Positions 1 to 13,779 of a stretch of DNA of 64,000 nucleotides are shown here, in pieces. The DNA is taken from contig CP033051.1 in the NCBI GenBank assembly GCA_003667865.1, positions 2,940,501 through 3,004,500 of the forward strand, in the 5' to 3' direction. The stretch is from Rossellomorea marisflavi (lineage in GTDB: Bacteria > Bacillota > Bacilli > Bacillales > Bacillaceae_B). A program made the translations under genes and the position numbers. The notes beneath the pieces are model-generated. The model was not told the origin of the DNA and searched no databases. It saw only the letters and a program-made list of their open reading frames with translations. The first letter of the stretch is position 1, and the number at the start of each line of letters is the position of its first letter.

Positions 1-2
1 AT

Positions 3-122
3 AATTTTCCTATTTTCAATGTAGCGGATGCTGCTCTTTCTGTAGGAGTAGTACTATTATTAATATATATGTATCTTGATGAGCGAATGGCAAAAAAGGA
101 GAAAATGAATGGAACAATTTGA
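3..122 (+). CDS. lspA: Lipoprotein signal peptidase, C-terminal end (partial)
   Basis: Only the last 39 codons are in the window. They read FPIFNVADAALSVGV followed by a hydrophobic stretch and a short charged tail. The FNVAD segment matches the conserved region of LspA that carries one of the two catalytic aspartates, followed by the last membrane helix. LspA (signal peptidase II) is a membrane aspartyl protease that removes signal peptides from prolipoproteins. The gene overlaps the start of rluD by 14 bp and its 3' end contains the rluD ribosome binding site, so the two are probably co-transcribed, as in B. subtilis. The 5' part lies outside the window. Confidence 0.88.
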   Translation, partial: NFPIFNVADAALSVGVVLLLIYMYLDERMAKKEKMNGTI

Positions 123-1020
123 GTATGACATACAAGAAACTCAACAAGGTGAAAGAATTGACAAAGTAATAAGTACTATTAATCCAGAGTGGTCCCGTAC
201 TCAAGTACAACAATGGATAAAAGAGGGTAACGCATTAGTTAATGGAGAAAGAGTGAAAACAAATTACAAATGCTCAAATAACGATAAAATTGAGATAACG
301 ATTCCAGACCCAACAGATCTTGATGTGGAACCGGAAGAAATGGACTTGGAAATTCCTTATGAAGATTCAGATGTGCTTGTAGTAAATAAGCCTCGGGGAA
401 TGGTCGTACATCCAGCTCCTGGTCATCCATCAGGTACTCTAGTAAATGGTCTAATGGCGCACTGTAATGACCTCTCAGGAATAAATGGGGTACTAAGACC
501 GGGTATCGTTCATCGAATCGATAAGGATACCTCTGGGTTATTAATGGTTGCAAAAAATGATCTTGCTCATGAAAAACTTGTGAATCAACTGGTTGAGAAA
601 TCTGTAACAAGAAAATATACTGCAATTGTTCATGGTGTGATTGCCCACGATCATGGTACTATTGATGCACCAATTGGACGTGATCCAAAGGATCGTCAAA
701 GCATGACCGTTGTTGATAATGGAAAGCACGCAGTAACTCATTTCCAAGTTCTAGACCGATATAAGGACTTTACATTAGTGGAATGTGAATTAGAAACAGG
801 AAGAACTCATCAGATTCGTGTTCATATGAAATATATTGGTTATCCTCTTGCTGGCGATCCTAAATATGGACCAAGAAAGACACTTGATATTGATGGACAA
901 GCTCTGCATGCTGGGGTCCTGGGATTTGTTCATCCTAGAACTGAGGAGTACCTTGAGTTTTCAGTAGATCTCCCAGAATATTTTAAGAAGCTAATTTCGC
1001 AATTTGAAAATAGTCGTTGA
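109..1020 (+). CDS. rluD: RluD-family 23S rRNA pseudouridine synthase (YlyB-like)
   Basis: A 303-residue protein with an N-terminal S4-like RNA-binding domain (about residues 13-60) and a RluA/RluD catalytic domain. The signature HRIDKDTSG starts at residue 135, making Asp138 the predicted catalytic nucleophile; GRTHQIRVH follows near the C terminus. RluD-type enzymes isomerise uridines in 23S rRNA; the exact target positions cannot be read from sequence. A strong AAAGGAG lies just before the ATG, inside lspA. The stop codon overlaps the -35 box of the pyr operon promoter. B. subtilis has the orthologue ylyB at the same place. Confidence 0.93.
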   Translation: MEQFEYDIQETQQGERIDKVISTINPEWSRTQVQQWIKEGNALVNGERVKTNYKCSNNDKIEITIPDPTDLDVEPEEMDLEIPYEDSDVLVVNKPRGMVVHPAPGHPSGTLVNGLMAHCNDLSGINGVLRPGIVHRIDKDTSGLLMVAKNDLAHEKLVNQLVEKSVTRKYTAIVHGVIAHDHGTIDAPIGRDPKDRQSMTVVDNGKHAVTHFQVLDRYKDFTLVECELETGRTHQIRVHMKYIGYPLAGDPKYGPRKTLDIDGQALHAGVLGFVHPRTEEYLEFSVDLPEYFKKLISQFENSR

Positions 1021-1045
1021 CAAAATGAGACAAGAATTGTAACAT
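1017..1045 (+). promoter_or_regulatory. Sigma-A promoter of the pyr operon
   Basis: TTGACA at 1017-1022, a 17-bp spacer and TAACAT at 1040-1045. The -35 hexamer is perfect and overlaps the rluD stop codon. It precedes the first PyrR-type attenuator, where the pyr promoter lies in B. subtilis. Confidence 0.75.
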
Positions 1046-1059
1046 TAACTTAACCGAAT

Positions 1060-1181
1060 AAGGAAACCTTTAATACAGTCCCGTGAGGCTGAGAAGGAAC
1101 ACTGCACAATACTAGGTTAGGTGTGCAAATTTATACGATAAGTGTACCCTCTTGCTCAAATGCGGCTAGAGGGTTTTTTTT
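1060..1181 (+). promoter_or_regulatory. PyrR-dependent transcription attenuator 1 (before pyrR)
   Basis: The PyrR-binding loop AGTCCCGTGAGGCT lies at 1077-1090, flanked by short complementary arms (CCTT/AAGG). Downstream is an intrinsic terminator: a 7-bp stem at 1146-1152 and 1168-1174 followed by eight T. In the known Bacillus mechanism, UMP-bound PyrR stabilises the upstream hairpin, blocks the antiterminator and causes termination. The loop differs slightly from the other two copies (CGTGAGG instead of AGAGAGG). Confidence 0.88.
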
Positions 1182-1210
1182 GTAAAAAAACTTAATGATG
1201 ATAAAAATAG

Positions 1211-1801
<591 letters not shown>

Positions 1802-1802
1802 A

Positions 1803-1919
1803 CCTTTTAAACGTGGTCCAGAGAGGCTAACAAAGGGTGGGAATATACAAGGGAACTCTCTAAGAGTCCTTAAAAGTACCCTCTTTGTGTCCGTTTGGCC
1901 ATAAATAGGGTACTTTTTT
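1803..1919 (+). promoter_or_regulatory. PyrR-dependent transcription attenuator 2 (pyrR-pyrP)
   Basis: The PyrR-binding loop GGTCCAGAGAGGCT is at 1815-1828, with arms CCTTT/AAAGG on either side. The terminator has a 9-bp stem AAGTACCCT/AGGGTACTT (1874-1882 and 1907-1915) and a T-run to 1919. The segment before it, containing CTCTCTAAGAG, is the likely antiterminator region. This is the standard intercistronic pyr attenuator arrangement. Confidence 0.88.
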
Positions 1920-1937
1920 GATAATAAAGGGGGAAAC

Positions 1938-3245
1938 ATGATGAGCGATCGCAACGTAGAATTAGATGTAAGAGATATACCAAGTCCAGGAAAATGGCTA
2001 ATATTTAGTGTGCAGCACCTTTTTGCCATGTTCGGAGCTACAGTATTAGTACCGTTTCTTGTTGAATTAAGTCCAGCCGTGGCTTTAGTATCAAGTGGAC
2101 TGGGGACCTTAGCGTATTTACTAATTACAAGAGGACAAATTCCTGCCTACTTAGGTTCATCGTTTGCATTCATTGCACCAATTATCTCCGCAAAAGCTTT
2201 AGGTGGCCCAGGTGGTGCGATGTTAGGGAGCTTCATGGCTGGGTTAGTATATGGAATCGTAGCCCTTCTAATCTGGAAATTAGGTACAAATTGGCTTATG
2301 AAAATTTTACCACCGGTTGTTGTCGGACCAGTCATTATGGTCATTGGATTAGGCTTAGCTGGTACTGCAGTAGACATGGCGATGTATGAAAATCCAGGAG
2401 CAACAGAGCTTGTATACAGTAATACACACTTTATGGTGGCATTAGCAACACTTGCAATTACCATTATATGTTCCATTTTTATAAGAGGATTTTTTGGACT
2501 TATTCCTATCTTAATCGGTATTGTTGGCGGGTACATCATTGGGATTTTTGCAGGCATCGTCGATATGAGCGGGATAAAAGCAGCACCCATTTTCCAAGTG
2601 CCAGAATTTATTATCCCATTTGTTGATTATACTCCAAGTTTCTCATGGTCAATTATAGGAATTATGGTACCAGTAGCGATTGTAACACTTGCAGAACACA
2701 CAGGTGATCAATTGGTTCTAAGCAAAGTAGCAGGTAGAAATTTTGTGAAAAAACCAGGCTTACACCGTTCCATTCTAGGCGATGGAGTTGCAACAATCAT
2801 TGCTTCGTTACTAGGTGGACCTCCGAATACAACATACGGAGAAAATATTGGTGTACTAGCAATTACAAGAGTATTTAGTGTGTATGTTATTGCTGGGGCA
2901 GCAGTAATCGCGATCATCTTCGGTTTCATTGGGAAAATTTCAGCACTGATAAGCTCAATCCCAACTGCTGTAATGGGAGGGGTATCCATCCTACTATTCG
3001 GAATTATCGCATCAAGTGGATTGAGAATGTTAATTGACAATAAAGTTGACCTTGGTGTAAAGCGTAATCTGATTATCTCTTCTGTTATCCTAGTAATCGG
3101 TGTTGGAGGAGCTTTCGTACAGGTTAAGGACTTTGCATTATCAGGGATGGCATTAGCAGCAATTGTTGGTATTATCTTAAACCTTGTATTACCAGGTGCT
3201 GAAAATAACGAGAGCACGATGTTTGAAGGATTAGATGAAAATTAA
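1938..3245 (+). CDS. pyrP: Uracil permease (NCS2/NAT family)
   Basis: A 435-residue multi-pass membrane protein with many hydrophobic segments along its whole length. The NCS2/NAT signature GGPPNTTYGENIGV and the substrate-site region AEHTGDQLVLS are both present. It imports uracil in symport with protons. Attenuators 2 and 3 flank the gene, so uptake is repressed with the biosynthetic genes when UMP is abundant. The start is ATGATG preceded by AAAGGGGG. Length and position match B. subtilis pyrP. Confidence 0.95.
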   Translation: MMSDRNVELDVRDIPSPGKWLIFSVQHLFAMFGATVLVPFLVELSPAVALVSSGLGTLAYLLITRGQIPAYLGSSFAFIAPIISAKALGGPGGAMLGSFMAGLVYGIVALLIWKLGTNWLMKILPPVVVGPVIMVIGLGLAGTAVDMAMYENPGATELVYSNTHFMVALATLAITIICSIFIRGFFGLIPILIGIVGGYIIGIFAGIVDMSGIKAAPIFQVPEFIIPFVDYTPSFSWSIIGIMVPVAIVTLAEHTGDQLVLSKVAGRNFVKKPGLHRSILGDGVATIIASLLGGPPNTTYGENIGVLAITRVFSVYVIAGAAVIAIIFGFIGKISALISSIPTAVMGGVSILLFGIIASSGLRMLIDNKVDLGVKRNLIISSVILVIGVGGAFVQVKDFALSGMALAAIVGIILNLVLPGAENNESTMFEGLDEN

Positions 3246-3254
3246 ATATAGAAA

Positions 3255-3381
3255 CACCTTTTAACAAATAGTCCAGAGAGGCTAAAAAGGGTGAATAAGA
3301 AGGATTAGTCTGGCGTAGTGTATCTACTCCTTTCTACTCTTTCTTGTACGCACCCTGAAAATAAATCAGGGTGCTTTTTTT
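3255..3381 (+). promoter_or_regulatory. PyrR-dependent transcription attenuator 3 (pyrP-pyrB)
   Basis: The PyrR-binding loop AGTCCAGAGAGGCT is at 3270-3283, between CACCTTTT and AAAAGGGTG arms. The terminator has a 9-bp stem GCACCCTGA/TCAGGGTGC (3350-3358 and 3366-3374) and seven T. Together with attenuators 1 and 2 this gives three checkpoints before the biosynthetic genes. Confidence 0.88.
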
Positions 3382-3406
3382 AAACCTATCTGAAAGGAAT
3401 GTGTGA

Positions 3407-4339
3407 ATGATGAAGCATTTACTTACCATGAATGAGCTTTCTACAGATGAAATCCTATCGATTTTAGATGGTGCCGAAAGATTAAAGACCACACCTAACA
3501 TATTAGGTTCTGATCAGCATTTTGTAGCGAATTTATTTTTCGAGGCAAGTACCCGAACAAAATGCAGCTTTGAAGTAGCAGAACGAAAGCTCGGTTTATC
3601 TGTAATCCCTTTTGAGGTAGGAGCATCTAGTGTGTTAAAAGGGGAGTCACTTTATGACACGGTTAAAACGTTAGAATCACTAGGAGTTCAGGCTGTTGTT
3701 ATCAGACATGAACAAGATCGTTATTTTGATGAGTTAATTGGCAAAGTAAATGTTTCAATCATTAATGGTGGTGATGGATGTGGGAATCATCCAACACAAT
3801 GTCTGTTGGATTTACTAACCATTCGTCAGGAGTTTGGTCATTTTAATGGCTTGAAAGTATCGATCATTGGAGATATTGCACATAGCCGTGTGGCAAGGTC
3901 GAATGCTGAAGCATTAACAAAATTAGGGGCGGAAGTTACCTTTTCAGGTCCAGAAGAATGGTTTACAGATACGATTCAACAATATGGCCGTTATGTAAGG
4001 ATTGAAGAGGCGATCGAACAAAGCGATGTCGTCATGTTACTAAGAATTCAACATGAAAGACATGGAAGCACATCAAGTATGACGAAAAAAGAATATCATG
4101 AGCGTTATGGTTTGACTGTTTCTAGAGAAAAGAATATGAAACAAAACAGCATTATTATGCATCCTGCACCTGTCAATCGAGATGTTGAAATTGCAAGTGA
4201 GTTAGTAGAATGTAATCGCTCTAGGATCTTTAAGCAAATGGAAAATGGAGTATACGTTCGTATGTCTGTTTTAGAGCATTTGCTTACGGAAAAAACTGAG
4301 GAGGAGATACAAAATGAACTGGATTATTCAAAATGCTAA
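3407..4339 (+). CDS. pyrB: Aspartate carbamoyltransferase catalytic subunit
   Basis: A 310-residue enzyme that joins carbamoyl phosphate and aspartate to N-carbamoyl-aspartate, the committed step of pyrimidine synthesis. The carbamoyl-phosphate motif STRT is at residues 48-51, HPTQCLLDL follows, and the aspartate-site region [10 protein letters not shown] is near the C terminus. There is no pyrI regulatory subunit, as expected in Bacillus, where control is at transcription. The 3' end overlaps pyrC by 26 bp and contains its ribosome binding site GAGGAG. Confidence 0.96.
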   Translation: MMKHLLTMNELSTDEILSILDGAERLKTTPNILGSDQHFVANLFFEASTRTKCSFEVAERKLGLSVIPFEVGASSVLKGESLYDTVKTLESLGVQAVVIRHEQDRYFDELIGKVNVSIINGGDGCGNHPTQCLLDLLTIRQEFGHFNGLKVSIIGDIAHSRVARSNAEALTKLGAEVTFSGPEEWFTDTIQQYGRYVRIEEAIEQSDVVMLLRIQHERHGSTSSMTKKEYHERYGLTVSREKNMKQNSIIMHPAPVNRDVEIASELVECNRSRIFKQMENGVYVRMSVLEHLLTEKTEEEIQNELDYSKC

Positions 4340-5594
4340 TATCTTAAATCAAAAAGGTGACTTTAAAAAGGTAGATGTAGAAATTAAGGATGGAAAGATA
4401 TATGCAATAGCAGAATCATTACCCTCAGACAATGCTGAAGTATTTGATGCAAGTGGGCTTTTATTAACACCCGGATTTGTTGATTTACATATCCACCTAC
4501 GTGAACCTGGCGGAGAGCACAAAGAAACGATTGCAACAGGTACTGCAGCCGCTGCTAAAGGAGGTTTTACCACAGTAGCAGCAATGCCAAACACAAGACC
4601 AGTACCAGATACGGTGGAACATATTCAAGCCTTAAATAAGAAAATTGAAGAGACAGCATCCATTCGTGTACTTCCATATGCAGCAATTACAGAAAGACAA
4701 GTAGGAAAACAGTTAAATGATTTTGCTACATTAAAAGAAAATGGTGCATTTGCTTTTACAGATGATGGGGTAGGAGTTCAATCTGCTGGGATGATGTTTG
4801 AAGCGATGAAAAAAGCAGCAGAGCTAAACATGTCTATTGTGGCTCATTGTGAAGATAACTCATTGATCTACGGAGGAGCTGTTCATGCTGGAACGTTTGC
4901 AGAAGAACATAACCTTCCTGGAATTCCATCTATTTGCGAAGCGGTTCATATTGCTAGAGATGTGTTACTCGCTGAAGCAGCAAACTGCCATTACCATGTT
5001 TGTCATATTAGTACGAAAGAGTCTGTACGTGTTGTAAGGGATGCAAAAAAGGCAGGAATTCATGTTACAGCAGAAGTAACACCACATCACTTACTATTAT
5101 GTGATGAAGATATTCCAGGTTTAGATGCAAATTATAAAATGAACCCACCTCTGCGTTCAAAAGAAGACCAACAAGCATTAATTCAAGGACTATTAGATGG
5201 AACCATTGATTTTATCGCAACAGATCATGCTCCACATACACAAGAAGAAAAAACAGAAGGTATGAAGCTGGCTCCTTTTGGAATTGTTGGACTAGAAACG
5301 GCATTCCCACTTCTTTACACTCATTTTGTTGAAAAGGGAATTTTCTCTCTAAAACAACTAGTAGAGTGGATGACAAGTAAACCAAGTCGAGCATTTCAAT
5401 TACCTTATGGAACATTAGAGATTGGTAGTGTAGCAGACTTAACCCTAATTGACTTGGAAAAGATAGAACCAATTAACCCTGAGACATTTAAATCAAAAGG
5501 AAAAAATACGCCGTTCAAGAGCTGGGAATGTAAGGGCTGGCCAGTAGCAACAGTTTTTGAAGGAAAATTAGTATATCGCGAAGGAGAGAAATAG
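4314..5594 (+). CDS. pyrC: Dihydroorotase
   Basis: A 426-residue metal-dependent amidohydrolase that cyclises carbamoyl-aspartate to dihydroorotate. The metal-binding [10 protein letters not shown] is at residues 58-67 (His59, His61), with later metal histidines in IVAHCED and YHVCHIST and the catalytic-aspartate segment IATDHAPHT. Length and motifs fit the class I Bacillus type. It starts inside pyrB (translational coupling) and ends one base before pyrAA. Confidence 0.96.
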   Translation: MNWIIQNANILNQKGDFKKVDVEIKDGKIYAIAESLPSDNAEVFDASGLLLTPGFVDLHIHLREPGGEHKETIATGTAAAAKGGFTTVAAMPNTRPVPDTVEHIQALNKKIEETASIRVLPYAAITERQVGKQLNDFATLKENGAFAFTDDGVGVQSAGMMFEAMKKAAELNMSIVAHCEDNSLIYGGAVHAGTFAEEHNLPGIPSICEAVHIARDVLLAEAANCHYHVCHISTKESVRVVRDAKKAGIHVTAEVTPHHLLLCDEDIPGLDANYKMNPPLRSKEDQQALIQGLLDGTIDFIATDHAPHTQEEKTEGMKLAPFGIVGLETAFPLLYTHFVEKGIFSLKQLVEWMTSKPSRAFQLPYGTLEIGSVADLTLIDLEKIEPINPETFKSKGKNTPFKSWECKGWPVATVFEGKLVYREGEK

Positions 5595-5595
5595 T

Positions 5596-6687
5596 ATGAA
5601 AAGACAACTGATTCTAGATGATGGAACAATTTTAGTCGGAGATGGATTTGGAGCAGAGGTCGATACTATGGGAGAAATAGTATTCAACACAAGCATGACA
5701 GGGTATCAAGAAATTCTTTCTGATCCTTCTTACTGTGGACAATTAGTTACCTTAACATATCCATTAATCGGAAATTATGGAATCAACCGTGATGACTTTG
5801 AATCAATTACTCCTGCAATGAAGGCATTCATTGTTCGTGAATATGCAGAATTTCCTTCGAATTGGAGAAGTGAAAGCTCCTTAGATGAATTACTTAAAGT
5901 AAAAGGCATTCCTGCTTTAGCTGGTATAGATACAAGAATGCTTACAAGAAAGTTACGTCAGCATGGAACAATGAAGGCAATGCTTTGTGACATAGACGTT
6001 AATCAAGAGGAAATGCTATTAAAATTAAAAGCTTCAAAACTACCAACTGATCAAGTAAAGCAAGTGTCAACGAAAACAGCTTACCCAAGTCCAGGACGTG
6101 GATTCCGAGTTGTTCTTGTAGACTTTGGAATGAAGCACGGTATTTTAAGAGAATTAAACAAGCGTGACTGCGATGTAATCGTTGTACCTTATAATACTAG
6201 TGCTGATGAAATTAGGAGCTTAAAACCCGATGGATTGATGCTTTCAAATGGACCTGGAGATCCAAAAGATGTACCTTCAGCAATTAGAATGATCCAAGAG
6301 CTTCTAGGAGAGATTCCGATCTTTGGGATTTGCTTAGGCCATCAATTATTTGCCCTTGCGTCAGGAGCAGATACTTTTAAAATGAAATTCGGTCACCGCG
6401 GTGCAAATCACCCAGTAAAAGATTTAGAATCAGGGCGTGTTTATCTAACATCTCAGAATCATGGATATGCCGTTAGAGAGGATTCATTAGCAAATACAAG
6501 ATTAGAAGTAACACAAGTTGCCGTTAATGATGGAACAAATGAAGGATTAAAGCATAAAGATTACCCTGCTTTTACAGTACAATACCATCCTGAAGCATCG
6601 CCAGGACCTGAAGATTCAAATATTCTGTTTGATCAATTCTTACAAATGATGAAAGAAGAGAAGAGAAAGGAGCTTACACATGCCTAA
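5596..6687 (+). CDS. pyrAA: Pyrimidine-specific carbamoyl-phosphate synthase, small (glutaminase) subunit
   Basis: A 363-residue class I glutamine amidotransferase subunit. The catalytic Cys246 sits in GICLGHQ; the C-terminal [10 protein letters not shown] supplies the His/Glu of the triad. It releases ammonia from glutamine for the large subunit. Its place in the pyr operon marks it as the pyrimidine-regulated paralogue (also called carA). It follows pyrC after a single base and overlaps pyrAB by 8 bp, so the subunits are probably translated in a coupled way. Confidence 0.96.
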   Translation: MKRQLILDDGTILVGDGFGAEVDTMGEIVFNTSMTGYQEILSDPSYCGQLVTLTYPLIGNYGINRDDFESITPAMKAFIVREYAEFPSNWRSESSLDELLKVKGIPALAGIDTRMLTRKLRQHGTMKAMLCDIDVNQEEMLLKLKASKLPTDQVKQVSTKTAYPSPGRGFRVVLVDFGMKHGILRELNKRDCDVIVVPYNTSADEIRSLKPDGLMLSNGPGDPKDVPSAIRMIQELLGEIPIFGICLGHQLFALASGADTFKMKFGHRGANHPVKDLESGRVYLTSQNHGYAVREDSLANTRLEVTQVAVNDGTNEGLKHKDYPAFTVQYHPEASPGPEDSNILFDQFLQMMKEEKRKELTHA

Positions 6688-9600
6688 ACGTAACGACATC
6701 AAAAGTATCTTAGTAATTGGAAGCGGACCAATCATTATCGGTCAGGCTGCAGAATTTGACTATGCAGGAACTCAAGCATGTATTGCGCTAAAGGAGGAAG
6801 GCTATAAAGTCATTCTTGTAAACTCCAATCCTGCAACCATCATGACGGATGCAGAAATCGCAGATAAAGTATACATTGAACCATTAACGTTAGAGTTTGT
6901 TAGCCGAATTATTCGTAAAGAACGACCAGACTCACTTTTACCAACACTCGGGGGGCAAACAGGCTTAAATCTAGCAGTAGAACTAGCTCAATCAGGTGTT
7001 CTTGAAGAATGTGGAGTTGAAATTCTAGGAACAAAGCTTTCTGCCATTGAAAAAGCCGAAGATCGTGACCTCTTTAGAAATCTTATGAAGGAACTAAATG
7101 AGCCGGTTCCAGAGAGTGAAATTATTCGTTCGGTAAATGAAGCATTTCAATTTGTAGAAACGGTTGGCTATCCTGTTATTGTAAGACCAGCCTACACATT
7201 AGGAGGAACAGGTGGCGGTATTTGTCATAACCGAGAGGAACTTATTGAGATTGTAGGATCTGGTTTAAAATACAGCCCTGTAACGCAGTGTTTGCTTGAA
7301 AAAAGTATCGCAGGATTCAAAGAGATTGAGTATGAAGTAATGCGAGACGGAGCAGACAATGCCATTGTTGTTTGTAATATGGAGAATATCGACCCGGTTG
7401 GTATTCATACAGGGGACTCCATTGTTGTGGCACCAAGTCAAACGCTTAGTGATCGTGAGTATCAAATGCTACGTAATACGTCTTTAAAAATTATTCGAGC
7501 ACTTGGGATTGAAGGTGGATGTAATGTACAGCTAGCATTAGATCCTGATAGCTTCCAGTATTACATTATTGAGGTAAACCCTCGTGTTAGCCGCTCATCT
7601 GCACTAGCATCAAAAGCAACTGGGTATCCAATTGCCAAACTAGCTGCAAAGATTGCTGTAGGGTTAACACTAGATGAAATGCTAAACCCTGTAACAGGTA
7701 AAACGTACGCATCATTTGAGCCAGCACTTGATTATATTGTGACAAAAATTCCACGCTGGCCATTTGATAAGTTTGAATCTGCTAAGCGTAACCTTGGAAC
7801 ACAAATGAAAGCAACTGGTGAAGTTATGGCGATTGGAAGAACATTTGAGGAGTCTATTCTGAAAGCTGTTCGTTCACTAGAGAGCAATGTATATCACCTT
7901 GAATTAAAAAATCCTGAACAATTCACGGATGAATGGATTGAGAAACGTATTCGTAAAGCTGGTGATGAGCGTTTGTTCTATATTGGGGAAGCTCTTCGTC
8001 GCGGGGTTACAATCGATACGATTCATGAGTGGAGTAAAATTGATTTATTCTTCTTAAATAAATTTAGAAGAATTGTAGAATTTGAGGATGTAGTGAGTAA
8101 CAATCCATTCCAGCAAGATGTAGCCTATGAAGCAAAGCGTTTTGGTTTTGCTGATTGTACAATCGCGAAGCTTTGGAACACAACAGAACGCGAAGTATAT
8201 GAATGGCGAAAACAGCTTGATATGGTTCCGGTCTATAAAATGGTTGACACATGTGCAGCAGAGTTTGAATCAGAGACACCATATTTCTATGGTACATTTG
8301 AGCAAGAAAATGAATCAATCGTAACCAAAAGAGAAAGTGTAATTGTTTTAGGATCTGGTCCGATTCGAATCGGTCAAGGAGTAGAGTTTGACTATGCAAC
8401 GGTACACTCTGTTTGGGCAATAAAAGAAGCAGGGTACGAAGCAATTATTGTGAACAACAATCCTGAAACGGTATCAACAGATTTTAGTATTTCAGATAAA
8501 TTATATTTTGAACCATTAACAATTGAAGATGTGATGCACATCATTGATCTAGAAAAGCCAAAAGGGGTAGTCGTTCAATTTGGTGGTCAGACAGCAATCA
8601 ACTTAGCAGACGCTCTAGTTGAAAGAGGCGTAAAGATTCTTGGTACATCACTAGAGGATTTAGATCGAGCTGAAAACCGTGACAAGTTTGAACAAACACT
8701 TCATACGCTAGGCGTTCCTCAACCAGAAGGAAAAACAGCTGTTTCTGTTGATGGCGCTCTAAAAATCGCCAATGAGATTGGGTATCCTGTTCTTGTAAGA
8801 CCATCTTATGTTCTAGGTGGTCGCGCAATGGAAATTGTTTATAGACAAGAAGAACTATTGCACTACATGGAAAATGCAGTAAAAGTTAATCCTGATCATC
8901 CAGTTCTAATTGATCGCTACTTAATTGGAAGAGAAATCGAAGTGGATGCAATCTCAGACGGAACGGACGTAGTCATTCCTGGAATTATGGAGCATATCGA
9001 ACGAGCAGGAGTACACTCAGGTGATTCCATTGCAGTCTACCCGCCACAGCAGTTAACCCTTGATCAAAAAGAAACGATTATTGATTATACAACGAGACTT
9101 GCAAAAGGACTTAACATCATTGGCTTACTAAATATCCAATATGTTATATCAAAAGGTGAAATCTATGTGCTTGAAGTGAACCCACGTTCAAGTAGAACAG
9201 TACCATTCATTAGTAAAATCACAAATGTTCCAATGGCAAATGTGGCAACAAAAGCAATTCTAGGAATTTCTTTAAAAGAACAAGGATACCAATCAGGACT
9301 AGTTGAAGAACAAGCTGGTGTATATGTTAAAGTTCCTGTATTCTCCTTCGCAAAGCTTCGCCGAGTTGATATAACACTTGGACCAGAAATGAAATCTACT
9401 GGGGAAGTAATGGGGAAAGATCTAACTCTTGAAAAAGCACTTTATAAGGGAATGGTTGCTGCTGGAATGCAAATGAAAGAGCATGGATCTGTCCTTTTAA
9501 CAGTTGCAGATAAGGACAAAGAAGAAGCTGTTAAACTAGCAAAACGTTTTATCAACATCGGTTATGGAATCCTTGCTACAAAAGGAACAGCAGAGGAATT

Positions 9601-9888
9601 AATGAAAGCGAACATTCCAGTTAGAGAAGTAGATAAAATTGGATCAGAAGGCCCAACACTGCTAGATATTATTCAAAGTGGAGAAACACAGCTTGTGATT
9701 AATACTTTAACGAAAGGAAAGCAGCCAGAACGAGATGGATTCCGAATCCGCCGTGAATCTGTAGAAAATGGTATTCCTTGTTTAACATCATTAGACACAG
9801 CTGAAGCAATTCTACGAGTAATTGAATCTATGACATTCTCGGCAGAACCAATTAAAGCAATAGAGAAAAAGGCTGAGACGGTGCTAGT

Positions 9889-9892
<4 letters not shown>
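6680..9892 (+). CDS. pyrAB: Pyrimidine-specific carbamoyl-phosphate synthase, large subunit
   Basis: A 1070-residue protein with duplicated ATP-grasp halves. Each half begins with a nucleotide-site block ([16 protein letters not shown] near the N terminus, [16 protein letters not shown] near residue 555) and carries GGQT motifs. A C-terminal MGS-like allosteric domain fills about the last 140 residues. It makes carbamoyl phosphate from bicarbonate, ammonia and two ATP. It overlaps pyrAA by 8 bp and pyrK by 4 bp. Length and domain order are complete, with no break. Confidence 0.96.
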
Positions 9893-12286
<2,394 letters not shown>

Positions 12287-12294
<8 letters not shown>

Positions 12295-12910
12295 AGAATT
12301 GGCAAAGTCTTTACTTGAGATTGAAGCTGTTTTTCTAAATCCAAAAGAGCCGTTTACTTGGTCTTCTGGTATTCAATCTCCAATCTATTGTGATAACCGT
12401 TTAACGCTTTCTTTTCCAAAAGTGAGAAAACAAATTAGTAGTGGCTTAGCACAGCTAATCCAAAACCATTTTCCAGAGGCGGAAATGGTGGCAGGAACAG
12501 CGACTGCAGGAATTCCCCACGCTGCTTGGGTAAGCGACCATCTTGATTTGCCTATGTGTTATGTGCGTTCAAAGCCGAAGGGACACGGCAAAGGCAAACA
12601 AATTGAAGGAAAAGTAGTAAAAGGACAAAAGGTAGTGGTTGTTGAGGATTTGATTTCAACTGGTGGTAGCTGCATTACAGCTGTTCATGCTCTTCGTGAA
12701 GCTGGCTGTGAGGTGCTTGGAGTTGTTGCGATCTTCTCATATGAATTAAATAAAGCTAGTGAACTTCTAGGAAACGCTGATGTTAAAGCTTACACCTTAT
12801 CTGACTATTCTAGTTTACTAGAGGTTGCTTTAGAGCAAAATGTTATTTCAAAAGATGAGATTCATACACTTCAGAGTTGGAGAGAAAACCCTGAATCCTG
12901 GGGCAAATAA
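12287..12910 (+). CDS. pyrE: Orotate phosphoribosyltransferase
   Basis: A 207-residue type I phosphoribosyltransferase that converts orotate and PRPP to OMP. The PRPP-binding motif [13 protein letters not shown] is at residues 116-128, and the catalytic-loop region [12 protein letters not shown] precedes it. The ATG at 12287 is chosen because GGGAGGA lies nine bases upstream and the protein then aligns with B. subtilis PyrE. It is the last gene of the operon; a strong hairpin terminator follows. Confidence 0.95.
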
Positions 12911-12930
12911 GTAGAAACATCTGAATGAAA

Positions 12931-12985
12931 AAAGTTTGACCAAGGCATTTCTCGGAGGAGAAGTCTTGGTCAAACTTTATTTTTA
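12931..12985. terminator. Bidirectional terminator between pyrE and ywbE
   Basis: A perfect 14-bp inverted repeat, AAAGTTTGACCAAG at 12931-12944 and its complement at 12965-12978. A T-rich tract follows on the + side and an A-rich tract precedes it, giving a T-rich tail on the - side. It can end the pyr operon and the convergent ywbE transcript. Confidence 0.85.
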
Positions 12986-12990
12986 GATAA

Positions 12991-13185
12991 TTATGTAATT
13001 GACTGTACTCTCCCGACAATACCACTTGTTAATCGCACCTTTATTCCATGTGGGTGAAAGGATGAATTCGTCAGTAAATCCTTTACAACTCCCCTTGTTG
13101 TTACTCCAGTTCTTTGATTGTGTTTTTCAATAATGTCTACTTCTAAGCCAGGCTTTACTTGGTCCCTATATCGTCCATCCTGCAT
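12991..13185 (-). CDS. ywbE: YwbE-family conserved small protein
   Basis: A 64-residue protein with the YwbE/DUF2196 pattern: KPGLEVDIIEKHNQRTG, then TRGVVKDLLTNSSFHPHGIK and a VRLTSGIVGRVQ end. The family is widespread in Firmicutes and other bacteria; its biochemical function is unknown to me. An AGAGGGATATAC stretch lies before the ATG on the - strand. It is convergent with pyrE and divergent from the next gene. In B. subtilis ywbE lies elsewhere, so this position is not the subtilis arrangement. Confidence 0.85.
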   Translation of the reverse strand: MQDGRYRDQVKPGLEVDIIEKHNQRTGVTTRGVVKDLLTNSSFHPHGIKVRLTSGIVGRVQSIT

Positions 13186-13241
13186 GTATATCCCTCTTTC
13201 AGTTCAAATTGTAACGTTTATTTTTTAAATCCTAACCTTAA

Positions 13242-13250
13242 TGGTATAAT
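13242..13250 (+). promoter_or_regulatory. Extended -10 promoter for the gene at 13289
   Basis: TGGTATAAT, a TGn-extended consensus -10 element; no good -35 is visible. Transcription would begin near 13257, about 30 bp before the start codon. Confidence 0.6.
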
Positions 13251-13288
13251 GTATCGAAATGAAAATCCAGTTGTTTAGTGGAGGTACT

Positions 13289-13762
13289 ATGCTTACGTTT
13301 GATGAAAAATTAGAAATTATACAATCGTTTTCACAGTTAGAAAGAAAAAACGTTTCACTTGGTCGTGTTAATTTTCACTACGATGAAAGTGCAACTGACA
13401 AAAAGAATGTTGTGTATCATCTACATCCAAATGGTAATGGCTTTGTGTATGGTGAGCTGCTTCATGGATATGAGTGTGATGAAAGAGGGATGGTCAATAT
13501 TCGTGATTTCTCTGAAAAAGAGCTAAAGAATATTATAGAGGAATCTATAGCATCGCTTGCACCAAAAAGCACAGCGGAAGCAGCCATTGTTGGCGAAGCA
13601 AATGAAGAAAAATGGATGGATTCAGACAATCATACTCTATTATTAGTAGAAGAAGATGAGGGTATGTGGAATATCTATGCAGGTTTGAATTTGGAAGGCT
13701 CTTTTTTTACATATGATGAAGCAATTGAATATTTAAATGAAGAAGGCTTTAATCGAGTGTAA
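13289..13762 (+). CDS. Conserved hypothetical protein, function unknown
   Basis: A 157-residue soluble acidic protein; I do not recognise a characterised family. It begins MLTFDEKLEIIQSF and has a central ESIASLAPK helix-like segment. The C-terminal part (TLLLVEEDEGMWNIYAGLNLEG, then FTYDEAIEYLNEEGF) looks like a small alpha/beta fold. There is no signal peptide, membrane segment or cysteine cluster. The ATG at 13289 follows GGAGGTACT and is preferred to an ATG ten codons upstream that has no ribosome site. It has its own extended -10 promoter and a downstream terminator, so it is probably monocistronic. Confidence 0.75.
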   Translation: MLTFDEKLEIIQSFSQLERKNVSLGRVNFHYDESATDKKNVVYHLHPNGNGFVYGELLHGYECDERGMVNIRDFSEKELKNIIEESIASLAPKSTAEAAIVGEANEEKWMDSDNHTLLLVEEDEGMWNIYAGLNLEGSFFTYDEAIEYLNEEGFNRV

Positions 13763-13779
13763 TAATCAAAGATAGTTTA

